Assembly (NCBI RefSeq): GCF_028372415.1
Contig: NC_092878.1
Location: 24,185,403-24,249,402, forward strand
Direction: 5' to 3'
Length of the DNA: 64,000 nt
DNA from: Notamacropus eugenii
Lineage: Eukaryota; Chordata; Mammalia; Diprotodontia; Macropodidae
Shown here: positions 52,130 through 61,715 of the stretch, in pieces
Layout: every line of letters starts with the position of its first letter
Position numbering within the stretch: the first letter of the stretch is position 1
Program-made: the position numbers and the translations under genes
Notes under the pieces: generated by a model
Seen by the model: the letters and a program-made list of their open reading frames with translations, nothing else
What the model was told of the DNA's origin: nothing
Database searches by the model: none

Positions 52130-52440
52130 CAATAAGCATTTGTTAATTATATGCCAGGAACTGTGCTAAGCTCCGGGGATACAAAGAAATGAAAAAAAAA
52201 AAAAAGTCTCTCCTCTCTAGGAATTCACAATATAATGGAAAGAAATATTACCTCATTTAATGCTCACAGGAATCCTGAGAGGTAGATGTTATAATTATCC
52301 TCATTTTATAGTTAAGGATACTAAAGTTAGTTGACTTGTCCGAGGTCACACAACTAGTAAGAGTGTAAAGTCAGACTCAAACTCAGGCCTTTCTGAGTCC
52401 AGGTCCAATGCTTTATCCATTGAAGAACCTAGTTGCCTCT
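52130..52440 (-). repeat. Dispersed repeat head plus MIR-type CORE-SINE, antisense
   Basis: 'atatgccaggaactgtgcta' with ggggatacaaag, then 'attatcctcattttatagtt', 'gtccgaggtcacacaactag' and 'ccaggtccaatgctttatcc'. Confidence 0.7.
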
Positions 52441-52600
52441 GAAATTCAAATTTTGCTTCAGATGCTTGCTAGCTGTGTGACACCGGACAAGTCACTTAAC
52501 TTCTCAGCCTCAGTTTCCTATTGGTGAAATAAGAGTGTTGGATTTAAGGACCTCAGAGGTCCTTTCGAGCTTTAAATCAATGATAACATGAGCATACTGT
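52441..52600 (+). repeat. MIR-type CORE-SINE
   Basis: 'tgctagctgtgtgacaccgg', 'ttctcagcctcagtttccta' and 'gacctcagaggtcctttcga'. Confidence 0.75.
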
Positions 52601-53329
52601 ATCATTACTCTATCAAGATTTACTTTCCCAACTGAATGCACGCACTAGTAGGTCAGTTTGCCAAAACTTAATTGGCTAGGTCTCCCCTTTAGAATTCTCA
52701 AGCTCCCCATGGGGATGGGGATGTCTCTTCTCTAATGCTGTAAACTTGAGTCTCCATGCCCCTGATCTACATACACCATTAGCTACTAGGTACCCTAAGA
52801 CCCTAGTTCTATTTAACCAATTAACATCAATTAACTTTTGCCAAGGAATATTGACTTAAAAAAAGCTATAATGGGGACAAAAATACAAATATTTCCCCAA
52901 ATTCCTAGGGATACAATCTCCCCTATACCACCTCAATTCCTGGGGAAAGTTAGCTCAAGTTAAAGCAGTTTCCATACAGCATTTGCTCCACCAAGTTCAC
53001 TCACAAATGAAGCATGCCTGTTGGATTGATGAGTCCTCACTTCTGTTACTAGAGCTATGGGTCAAGTGGGATGCTCAAGACTTTGCTTCCTACTATCTGG
53101 CTTCTACCAATCCTGGAAGGGACTTCAGCTTCTCAGATTGCTCTCTTTCTTCTGACATTTTGAGTTTTACAAGGTTATAGATATCTCTGATCTCCTTCCC
53201 CTAATAGTAGGAACAAATAGATACAATAGAGGCAGAAACAATCACTAGGGCCATCCGCTCATGGGCCTCATTGAAATGATCCTGGTGGGGAGGTAATTTC
53301 CTGAAGCCTAAGCTCTCGCAGAGGACTTA
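52601..53329. other. Repeat-poor 0.73 kb
   Basis: Nothing recognised. A 65-codon plus frame at 52983-53180 has no motif. Confidence 0.35.
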
Positions 53330-53408
53330 GTCCTTCCTCTTCATTTGAACCCAAGTATCTGGTACATAGTAGATGCTTAATAAATGAATATTGACTGACT
53401 GAATGCAT
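53330..53408 (+). repeat. L2 LINE 3' end
   Basis: 'tatctggtacatagtagatg' and 'cttaataaatgaatattgac'. Confidence 0.7.
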
Positions 53409-53827
53409 GAGGGCCACTCTTATTTTCATTAGATAGTGTCTTGAATGTACCTCAGTTCTGGCTAATTAACAGTCTGCTTAGACAGCTAATTAATAGACAG
53501 CTAATTAAAAGTCTGTCTCTTTATGTATGGTTAGCAGACTGGAAATAGTTATAGAATGTCTCTGTATATTCCAAATTGGGGAACAGGACATTTCTATTAA
53601 ATGTTATCATGCCTTTAGGGAAGCAGACTCCCCAGCTCTTTTTCACATGGGGATAGTATCAGCTAAACAAGCTGCATGCACATGCTTGCTAACCTCCTAG
53701 CCCTGTAACTATGGGTGTGGGACATTGAATATACTAGCAACCTGGACTGACATGTTGGTTAATTTTTTTCCTCTTTCTTTTTGTTTTTCTTCCGTTTTTT
53801 CATAAGGCATGGCTCAGTTGATATAAA

Positions 53828-53930
53828 AGAGAGAGAGAGGGAGAGGGAAAGGGAGAGAGAGAGACAGACAGACAGAGAGAGACAGAAACAGAGACAGAGA
53901 CAGAGACAGAGAAAGAGAGAGAGACACACA

Positions 53931-54001
<71 letters not shown>
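53828..54001. repeat. Compound (GA)n/(CA)n microsatellite
   Basis: Purine-only gaga/gaca tract 53828-53925, (CA) at 53926-53947, then uninterrupted (GA) to 54000. Frames reading repeated ER or LS on either strand are artefacts. Confidence 0.95.
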
Positions 54002-54002
<1 letters not shown>

Positions 54003-54429
54003 AATCTGATGAAAACCAGTTAACAAATGAAAGAATATGGAGGCACAGTGGGAGTGGGGAGTAGGGCAAATCTGATATTATAGACCAAAGTGATAAAATC
54101 AGGAGGGTATAAGAAGAAGACTTGGGAATCAGAGTAGAGATGGAAGTAGGGACCATAGAAGGAGGATGAGAAAGCAGTGGCAAGTCAGAGGAAAATTGCA
54201 TACCGATAAAAATATTCTGTAATTAGCATCTTTTCATTCCCCACTCCCTTGCCTCTATTAAAGATAGCTGTTACAGTGCTATGACAAAGTAACATGCATA
54301 TGTATCATATTCTCAGGCAATGGAAAGGTTCTTTCTCTCTAAGTAAAATATGTATTTTACATAATTCTATTCTATTAAAAGATTTGAAATCTTATGAAGT
54401 TATCTTTGCATTTCCATAATTTTGTGACA

Positions 54430-54955
54430 CTACTATGGAATCATGAATAGACTAGAAGTGGGAGACATCCAAAGGAATCATTGAAGTTGAACAGAGACCT
54501 TTCAATGAACTTAGTTTTCAGATTTTGCAAATATAAAAGGAACAATAAGAAAATATGAACCAACGAGAACCATAATGTCATAAGAAGTCTAAAACTCAGA
54601 AATGGCTGAGACTTACTAAAATACTAAAGACAGCCAAATTGAGTAAAAACAAAGGGAGAGAGGGTACAATGTTACAAATCACACAGAAAGAAGGACAAAC
54701 TACTCAATTCCTGTTCTGGTTTTGTAAGAAGGATCTTCAAGTTGGTAAGGATAGTATGGATAGTATGGACATGATTAAACAGGTACTGATGTCCAAGATA
54801 AATGAGGATTCAATAACAGAGCACTTAGTACCTTTAAATGAGTTGAAGTTTTCTGGTCCATACCAATAACATCTCACGGGATTACAAGAACCTTGTCAAT
54901 CTTTAATAAGGAAAACAAGAGTGGTATTAAAAGAGATTATGGACCAATGTTGCCA
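54430..54955 (+). repeat. CR1/L3-type LINE coding fragment
   Basis: 'gtacctttaaatgagttgaa' with 'ttttctggtccataccaata', 'caagaaccttgtcaatcttt' and preceding A-rich coding-like sequence match the CR1/L3 region just upstream of the RT (the equivalent of 'aagtccccaggtccggatga'). Interrupted by stops. Confidence 0.5.
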
Positions 54956-55059
54956 CAATTTCCCCCCCCAAAAAAAAATAGACTAGAAACTGCAAGTAGA
55001 TAGGATGGACATCCATTTCTACTAAAATTTTATAACCTATTATTAAAAAGATAGGAAAA

Positions 55060-55130
55060 TCAAATGAGATAATATTTGTAAAGTTTTTAGTATAGGATGT
55101 GGCACATAGTAGTTTCTCAACAAATACTTG
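55060..55130 (+). repeat. MIR/L2-type 3' fragment
   Basis: 'ggatgtggcacatagtagtt' and 'ctcaacaaatacttgttcc'. Confidence 0.5.
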
Positions 55131-55298
55131 TTCCCTCTCCTCCCTGCCCTCTCCAGCCCCTCTGCATTTTGAGCACACAACAACACAAAAAGTTATAAAT
55201 ACTCGTTCACCAAGGACAAATAATGTCAGATTAATTTAAGTTATATTATATTAACTTGTATTATAGTAATTGATGGCTATAGGGTGTCCCAAAACTCT

Positions 55299-55532
55299 TT
55301 GAAGCTAGGTGGCCCAGTGCTTTATCCACTGAAGTCAGAAAGACTCATCTTCCAGAGTTCAATCTGACCTCAGTCACTTACTAGCTGTGTGACCCTGGGC
55401 AACTCACTTAACCTCAGTTTCCTCATTTGTAAAATGAGCTGCAGAAGGAAATGGCAAACCACTCCAGTATCTTTGCTGAGAAAACCAAAATGGGGTCACA
55501 AAGAATCAGACATGACTGAAACAACTGAAAAA
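55299..55532 (+). mobile_element. MAR1-type CORE-SINE
   Basis: 'tgaagctaggtggcccagtg', 'ctagctgtgtgaccctgggc', 'ggcaaaccactccagtatct' and 'gacatgactgaaacaactga'. The tail is close to consensus; the head is slightly rearranged. Confidence 0.85.
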
Positions 55533-55789
55533 CAGCTATAAAAATCTTTAAGTTACTCAAAGCAGTTTTAGGCTATTAAAGCTTAATAAGCACACTAAGA
55601 TTTTTGGAAATCCTGTATTATTATTAGTTACATATAAATATTTATAATTAGTTATTTGTGATTCTGTTTTGATAATTAGCTATTTATACCTACACATAAA
55701 CACACATTCATATATTGGGTCCAGACTGGTGATTTCAGTTTCTTGGAGAAGGAAGTCTGAGAGAAGAAGCTCAGATATACTGAAAGGTA

Positions 55790-56000
55790 CTGCATTTAGT
55801 AGTACACAGAGAATTGGCCCTGGAGTCTTGAGTCCTATGTGCTAACCTTGGCATCTCATACAATTCAGGAGAAACTGGACAAATGATTTAATCTCTCAAT
55901 GCCCACGGTAACTCTCTAGGACTACACTGAGAAGCTGCCAGTGTAGAGGGAGTTTTCTCTCTGAGACTTCCTTTTCTATGTCAATGAAATTATAGGTCTG
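55790..56000 (+). repeat. Second-family CORE-SINE
   Basis: 'caatgcccacggtaactctc', 'gccagtgtagagggagtttt' and 'tcaatgaaattataggtctg' give the full 3' half of this family. Confidence 0.65.
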
Positions 56001-56024
56001 GACCAATATGTGTGTGTTGTTTTA

Positions 56025-56152
56025 TCTGCATTACCAGCTCCTTGAAGGCAGGAATTGTATCTGGTTTCATCTTAATATCTTCAGAACTTTATGCCAATGC
56101 CTTCAACATAGTTGCTGCTTAATATTTTTTTTTTATTGAGTTGAATTGCATT
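56025..56152 (+). repeat. L2 LINE 3' end
   Basis: 'ctccttgaaggcaggaattg' and 'gccttcaacatagttgctgc' followed by ttaatat. Confidence 0.6.
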
Positions 56153-56740
56153 CCTGGGTATATTAGACTACTAATTCTCTGTGCAGACAGTTTCAAAACA
56201 GAACTGTATATTGGGCACTTTTTTATTATCTTCATTCCAAGTCTCCAGGTATGGTGAAGCATAATAGAAGTAGTATTGCCAAGAAAAAACACTAAACCAC
56301 TGTTGAAATCTGGAGCAATAACATTGCTTAAATTGTAATCCCAGACCCTCAAAGGTCATCCCCATTCATTGGCATCTGCCTCTTGTCTTCCATTCCCTCC
56401 AGGAGCAATCCTCTGGGCTCTCCCTAGCACTTGGGACTTATACTTGGGTATAAGGAGGAAAACATTAATCAGAATTTTTAGCTAATTGTATCCTCAAAGG
56501 AACCTCTTTCAAAACTGATGCTTACTTGGTCCAAAGTCATAACTGATCTTTGGCTATTGTGGACACAAATTCAAGGAAATAGTTGCCAGAGACTAAAACA
56601 ATTCCACAAACACAGACGCAAGATGTGGAGCATATGGAGCAAGATACTTACAAATTCTCAGCTATCGAATGATTTAGGATGGGATGTAAAGCAACTTGGA
56701 ATGACATAAACTGATTAATTAGATGGATGATTTTCATAAA
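56153..56740. other. Repeat-poor sequence
   Basis: Nothing recognised. The short frames on both strands have no motif. Confidence 0.35.
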
Positions 56741-56744
56741 CTCG

Positions 56745-57265
56745 AGAAACCTTAGAATGGCAGGACTGGAAGGAATCTTAGGAAATAATCTAGTCCAAAG
56801 ATGTGTATTATGGATTCCTTTGGTAGTTTGGTGATGCTTATAAATCCCATCTCAAAAAAATGTTTTTAAATAATTGAAGGAAATTGTAAATTTCACTTAG
56901 AGATCAGTACAAATGAAAGTCGAATATTTTCCACATCCAAGCTCAGAGACACCTTGAAATCTATCCATAGATCCTTGGGAGTCTTTGATCCTAGGTTAAG
57001 ACCTTCTTAGCTAGGTGTTCCTGTTGTTCAATTGTTTCAACTGCGTGCAACTCTTCATGACCCCATTTGAGGTTTTCTTGGGAAAGATACTGGAGTGGTT
57101 TGTAATTTTCTTCTCTAACTCATTTTACAGATGGTCTAGTACAACTATTCATTTCATAAGAAACTATGGTCTCTAAAGACTGTGGGACAAAAAAAAGACA
57201 TAAAACTAGTTCATGGTAGAACTGGGAATGGATCTCAGGTCTTATAACTCAGTCTAATGCTTGTT
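56745..57265 (-). repeat. MIR-type remnants, antisense, with a partial SINE
   Basis: 'aaaccttagaatggcaggac' and 'aatcttaggaaataatctag' start an antisense MIR. 57180-57250 ('aaaactagttcatggtagaa') ends it. A SINE tail occupies 57015-57135. Confidence 0.5.
57015..57135 (-). mobile_element. MAR1-type SINE tail half, antisense
   Basis: 'tgttgttcaattgtttcaac', 'catgaccccatttgaggttt' and 'gatactggagtggtttgtaa'. Ends after 'cattttacagatgg', so only the tail half is present. Confidence 0.75.
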
Positions 57266-57279
57266 CCTAGAGAGACATC

Positions 57280-57560
57280 ATAATCATCTTCAAACATTTA
57301 CCAATGTCTCAAAGAAAGAATAGACTTGTTCTATGTGGAGCTAGAAAGCATAAAGGAATCAGTGAAGGTACAAAGAGAAAGATTTCAGCTAAGTATAAGA
57401 AACATTTTTATTAAGCATATCAGTCCTAAGATGGAACTGGTTGCCTCAAGAAACAGATCCCTGGAAGTGTTCAAGCAAAAGTTGGCAACCATTTCTCAGG
57501 GAAACTGAAAGGATTTCTGGAGACTGAATGGAGCCTTTTATTACTTGGAATTAAATGATG
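57280..57560 (+). repeat. CR1/L3-type LINE 3' fragment
   Basis: 'agatttcagctaagtataag', 'gaactggttgcctcaagaaa' and 'gaagtgttcaagcaaaagtt' match CR1/L3 3' blocks. Confidence 0.65.
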
Positions 57561-57764
57561 ACCTGAATTTGGTCAATGTTGTTAGTTGAAATCAGTTATT
57601 TTTAGGATCATCTCTGCTTCTTTCTTGAACCCATTTTCTGCTTGATTTTGCCTTAATTATTCATATAAGAGGCTCAATATTGCATTGCTTATGCAGATAT
57701 ATGTAAAGCAGCACAGTCTATTAACTTAGGAGATTTTGCTTCTCTTTTTTTTTTACTCTGATTC

Positions 57765-58374
57765 TCTCATTTTTAAATAATATTTTATTCCTCCCTAATT
57801 ACATGCAAATGCAATTTTTAACTTTTTTAAAATTTTGAGTTCCAAATTCTATCTTTCTTTCCCCTCCTCTCTCCTTGACATGGTAAACAATTTAATATAG
57901 GTTATACATGTGTAGTCAGTAAAAACATCTTAGTCATTTTGTTCAAGTAGACTTGAATGAAAGAAATAGAAAGTTGCAACAGTATGCTTCCATCTGTGTT
58001 CATTTAATATTAGTTATTTCTCTAGAGGTAGATAGCATGTTTCATCATGAGTCCTTTGAATCACTGCATTGCTGAGAATAGTTAAGTCATTCACAATTCT
58101 TCATTGTACAGTATTGCTATTACTGTGTATAATGTACTCCTGCTTCCTCTTACTTTATTTGTATCAGTTCATGTAAGTATTTCCAGGTTTTTATGAAATC
58201 ATCCTGCTTATAATTTCTCTTACACATTATTATTCCATCACAATCATATACCACAACTTGTTCAGTCATTCCCTCAATTGATTGGCATCCCCTCAATTTC
58301 CAGTTCTTAGCTGCCACTAAAAGAACTGCTATAAATATCTTTGTACAAATAGGTTCTTCTCCCTTTCTCTCACT

Positions 58375-58456
<82 letters not shown>

Positions 58457-58616
58457 ATCTCTGGGATTACAGACTTAACAGTGGTATTGTTAGGCCAACA
58501 TATATGCAATTTTATAGCTTTTTGGGTATAATTTCACATTGGTTTCCAGAATGGTTGGATTGCTGCACAGTTCCCCGAGTGGTGCATTTGTGTTGAAGTT
58601 TTTCCATGTCCTCTCC
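57765..58616 (-). mobile_element. L1 3' end, antisense (continues past an LTR)
   Basis: 'aatttaatataggttatac', 'gctgagaatagttaagtcat', 'caacttgttcagtcattccc' and 'ccagaatggttggattgctg' follow the L1 3' series. A (CT)n expansion sits at 58375-58447. The element is interrupted at 58617 and a short continuation ('catttgtccttttccttttc') is visible at 59145-59180. Confidence 0.82.
58375..58447. repeat. (CT)n microsatellite inside L1
   Basis: About 70 bases of CT. The minus frame reading repeated RE is an artefact. Confidence 0.95.
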
Positions 58617-59139
58617 TGTAACAGCAAGGACCCTGGCATACACAGGAGGGCCTGCTGTTACAGGTTCTTAGATCTGCTTTTCTAAAAGGAAATCAACTTT
58701 TGAGGAGTCAATAATCACTTTAATCAAACACATATACCAATAGAGAAAATACAAGTAGGACCAGCAGACAGGGCTTCCAACTGTCTGACCACAGACAATA
58801 CTACATCACAGATCGACAGACAGATCCAACTATTGGACCATTACATACATATATAGTTACCAGGGAAAGAAGTACCAACATATGGGTTTCAAAGCTGGGA
58901 GATGCTTCTTAGTGGCTTCCCAGAGACTCATCTGGTCTAAGCACATGAACACTCTCCCAGTGATTGAGCCCCCAAAGCAAAACCTCACCTCAAAGTATAT
59001 ATAGATCCAGAAGGCATCACAACCCAGAGTGCCTAATTACCAAAAGGTGTGAAAGCCTTCAAGCAAGCAAGCCTCCCATAAGCGAAATAGCCCTACCTGA
59101 GGCCTGTTAATGGGCAGGGTAGATTTTTAACTCCCATTA
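58617..59139 (-). mobile_element. Putative solo LTR inserted in an L1
   Basis: A ~523-bp block unrelated to L1 interrupts the L1 at 58617. On the minus strand it ends 'ccttgctgttaca', a typical ..CA LTR end. It contains TATATATA (58996-59003) upstream of ATTAAA (58719-58724), in promoter-then-polyadenylation order. The 5' end near 59139 is less clear ('agtaatgggag', possibly TG mutated to AG). No internal viral genes are present. The plus-strand start also holds a 12-bp inverted repeat, cctgtaacagca (58615-58626) against tgctgttacagg (58653-58664). Family unknown; it could be another class of insertion. Confidence 0.5.
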
Positions 59140-59180
59140 CTCCTTCATTTGTCCTTTTCCTTTTCTGACTCTCTCATTCT

Positions 59181-59555
59181 TGCTTAGATCCTGATTTTTC
59201 ATTTAAAAAAGGGACTTGCTTATTGTAATTTTTTTCCCATTTTACAAAAAATGCAAAAAAAAAAAAACAAACAAAACCATAGGTCATTTCAGTGGAAGTC
59301 ATTAATGTTGGCTAACATCTGGGGAAATGTTGGCAATATTCTCCCCCTATTTCTATCTCTCCCTCTTGCCTACCCCATGGATTTTGAGTTATCTAAACAG
59401 AGTTCATCTTCCAAAAGATGTAGAAAAGCTTTTAGTGGCCTAATTCAGACAGAATTAACATGGTCTTGGCTGAAGGTCAACACTCTTTCCATTACTCTTT
59501 CCATTCCCTGTATCAACTGCATGTCCTTACTAAAGAGAATCCAACTGGCTTAAGA
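59181..59555. other. Unassigned sequence with A-run
   Basis: An A-rich run at 59247-59275. The 100-codon frame at 59251-59553 starts in that run and shows no motif. Confidence 0.35.
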
Positions 59556-59559
59556 GGAA

Positions 59560-59767
59560 AACTGAGTCACATGGATTAAAAACTTGGCTGGAAACCTGTA
59601 AACAAAGAAAAGTACTAAATGGCCTGGTGGTATTCAGCTTTCGGGAAGGGAATGCCTTAGATGGCAGCAGAGGGGTGAGGGATGGGTCCTATTCTATTTA
59701 ACATAATCATTGAGAGTCTAAAAGTGAGAACAGACAGTCTGCTGCTGCCATTTATTAATTTTGTGAA
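59560..59767 (+). repeat. CR1/L3 reverse-transcriptase relic
   Basis: 'ggattaaaaacttggctgga' through 'gcagaggggtgagggatggg' and 'tcctattctatttaacataa' corresponds to the CR1-clade RT segment 'GVPQGSVLGPILFNI'. The frame is broken. Confidence 0.6.
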
Positions 59768-59778
59768 AAGCAAAGGAG

Positions 59779-59974
59779 GTTTTATTTTTGGTTTTGAATG
59801 TTTTAATTTTAATTTTTTAATTATTAATTTGTTTGTTTTCAGTTTTCTACAATCACTTCCATAAGTCTTAGATTTTCTCCCCCTCCCTCCCCCCTTCCTT
59901 CCTGAGCTAGCATGTAATCTTATATGGGTTCTACACATACATTCTTATTAAACACATTTTCATATTGATCATGT
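59779..59974 (-). mobile_element. 196-bp L1 3' end in CR1, with 11-bp TSD
   Basis: A T-rich start, then 'ccccctccctccccccttcc', 'atgtaatcttatatgggttc' and 'aacacattttcatattgatc', an antisense L1 3' terminus. Flanked by identical aagcaaaggag at 59768-59778 and 59975-59985. Confidence 0.78.
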
Positions 59975-60114
59975 AAGCAAAGGAGTTTTTGCCAATAAAA
60001 TTATAATGCCACAGGTATCTCAAAAAGGCAAAGGAAGGTACTGGAATAATGACTTATGATTGATCCTCATATTGATATTGTTCCTTATTTTGATCCTTAT
60101 ATATTGATCCTATA

Positions 60115-60310
60115 ATGGAGAGATCCTGGGATTTTGCATTTAGAGGATGTGGGCTGAAATTCTGACTCAGACAGTTGTTATCTAACTATTTGACCTTGGA
60201 TAAGTCACTTAACCTCTGTAAGTATTAGTTTCTTTATTGGTAAAAATGAAGGTGTTGGAACAGACAAACTTCAGCAATCTCTTCTATCTTCAAATTGATT
60301 TTCCCATGAT
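60115..60310 (+). repeat. MIR-type CORE-SINE
   Basis: 'gaccttggataagtcactta', 'acctctgtaagtattagttt' and 'aggtgttggaacagacaaac'. Confidence 0.7.
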
Positions 60311-60814
60311 TTCAAAAGGGAAAAAAAGGCAAGTCTAGGTTTTTCAAGAGGATGGGGGAGAGCAAGAGCAAGAGGAGATCCACTGTGGTTAGGACACATC
60401 TTCTAATGTCATACTGTAACACCAAGGCTCCAAAGAAGGTTAGGGAATCTGTCCCCTAAGAGATACTCTGACACAGAATAATGAGGAAAGAGGAATTCTG
60501 TGTTTATTAACATGATGTGGATGCTGGTGTAAAAAAAAAGAATAACTCCACTTGATTCATAAGTCAAAGTATTTAGGCAAAGTACTCAGACTTAGGCTAG
60601 TCTTTGCTTACTGGAAGGAAAATGGGGTAGATATGACACAACAGATAAGAATATTGCTAGAAGTAATGACACATGATAGCTATTCTCATGGTATTATCAG
60701 GAAATGATCTTTTAAGGGAAACAGTGGGAGAGTCACTGGGTATTTAAGAGGATTCTAAATTTTTCCTTTGAAGAAGTCTAGGGAAAGATTTAAGAACAGG
60801 TTTTAGATGGACAG
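60311..60814. other. Repeat-poor sequence
   Basis: Nothing recognised on either strand. Confidence 0.35.
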
Positions 60815-61100
60815 TGTGTCTCACAGTGGTGTGGTGGGTAAAAACATGCTGGATTTGGAATCAAGAGGATCTGAGTTCAAATCCCTCATTAGAGACTTAC
60901 TAGCTTTGTAAGTAAATTAAGCTGGCTTATTAACTGTGTGACCTTGAATGAGCCACAACTTCTTACCTTAGTTTACCCATCTGTAAAATGGGGATGATAG
61001 TAATAACATCTGCCTCCCAGGGTTGTTGTGAAGATGAGATAACATATGTACAGCACTTTGTGATTGAAGCACAAAATTCCAGTTCTTATTATTAGTCACT
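60815..61100 (+). repeat. MIR-type CORE-SINE, complete
   Basis: 'gctggatttggaatcaagag', 'actgtgtgaccttgaatgag', 'tctgcctcccagggttgttg' and 'tgtacagcactttgtgattg'. Confidence 0.82.
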
Positions 61101-61136
61101 AAACTGAGGATAGCAAGTAGCTGTTCCTTGCTTCCA

Positions 61137-61385
61137 CTCGTGTTCGTCCTTCGTTGTGAAGAAGACCATGCTGTCAGAGAAATGATGATGTGACTTGTAC
61201 TTGACTTTGTTTTGAGTGAGGGAGGGCTGTGCAGGTCACCAGTCTCACTTCTCCTCCACAGCCATCTGAATCCAGTGACCTGGTATTCCTCAGGATGACT
61301 GGAAATGGCCCAGAATGCACTGAGAGACCTTGGGCCCTTTAGGTCAAGGTCTTTGCAGATACTCATTTAGGGTGAGGTGACTTTG
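61137..61385 (-). mobile_element. SINE type C, antisense
   Basis: 'gtgttcgtccttcgttgtga', 'gactttgttttgagtgaggg', 'gcaggtcaccagtctcactt', 'aggatgactggaaatggccc' and 'gagaccttgggccctttagg'. The antisense of the tail family at 34887-35264 and 28370-28905. Confidence 0.75.
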
Positions 61386-61469
61386 AATAGGCCTGTTTAA
61401 GAAGTACTTCCGCTAAGGACCTGATAAAAGAACATGGACTTTTGTGTATGGGCATATCAGTGCTACCTT

Positions 61470-61715
61470 TTCCACAACAGCTAGCATTTATCCAGAGTTT
61501 TAAGGCTTGCAAAGCACTTTGCATTCATTAACTCATCTGATCTCACAACAACTCTGGGAGGTGGGTGCTATTATCATTTCTATTTTACAGATGAGGAAAC
61601 TGAAACTGAGAAATGTTTGGTGACTTGCCCAGGGTCACACAGCTAGTGAGTGTCTGAAGACAGAGTTGGACCCAGGTCTTCTGGCTTCTGTCCACTGTAC
61701 CAACTAGATAGAAGA
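61470..61715 (-). repeat. MIR-type CORE-SINE, antisense, complete
   Basis: 'gcttgcaaagcactttgcat', 'actctgggaggtgggtgcta', 'cagggtcacacagctagtga' and 'ccaggtcttctggcttctg'. One of the best-preserved MIRs here. Confidence 0.85.

Noticed and set aside
53781-54026. Frames of repeated ER or LS residues on both strands
   Set aside because: Translations of a GA/CA microsatellite.
58150-58509. 119-codon minus frame
   Set aside because: Crosses (CT)n inside an L1 3' end.
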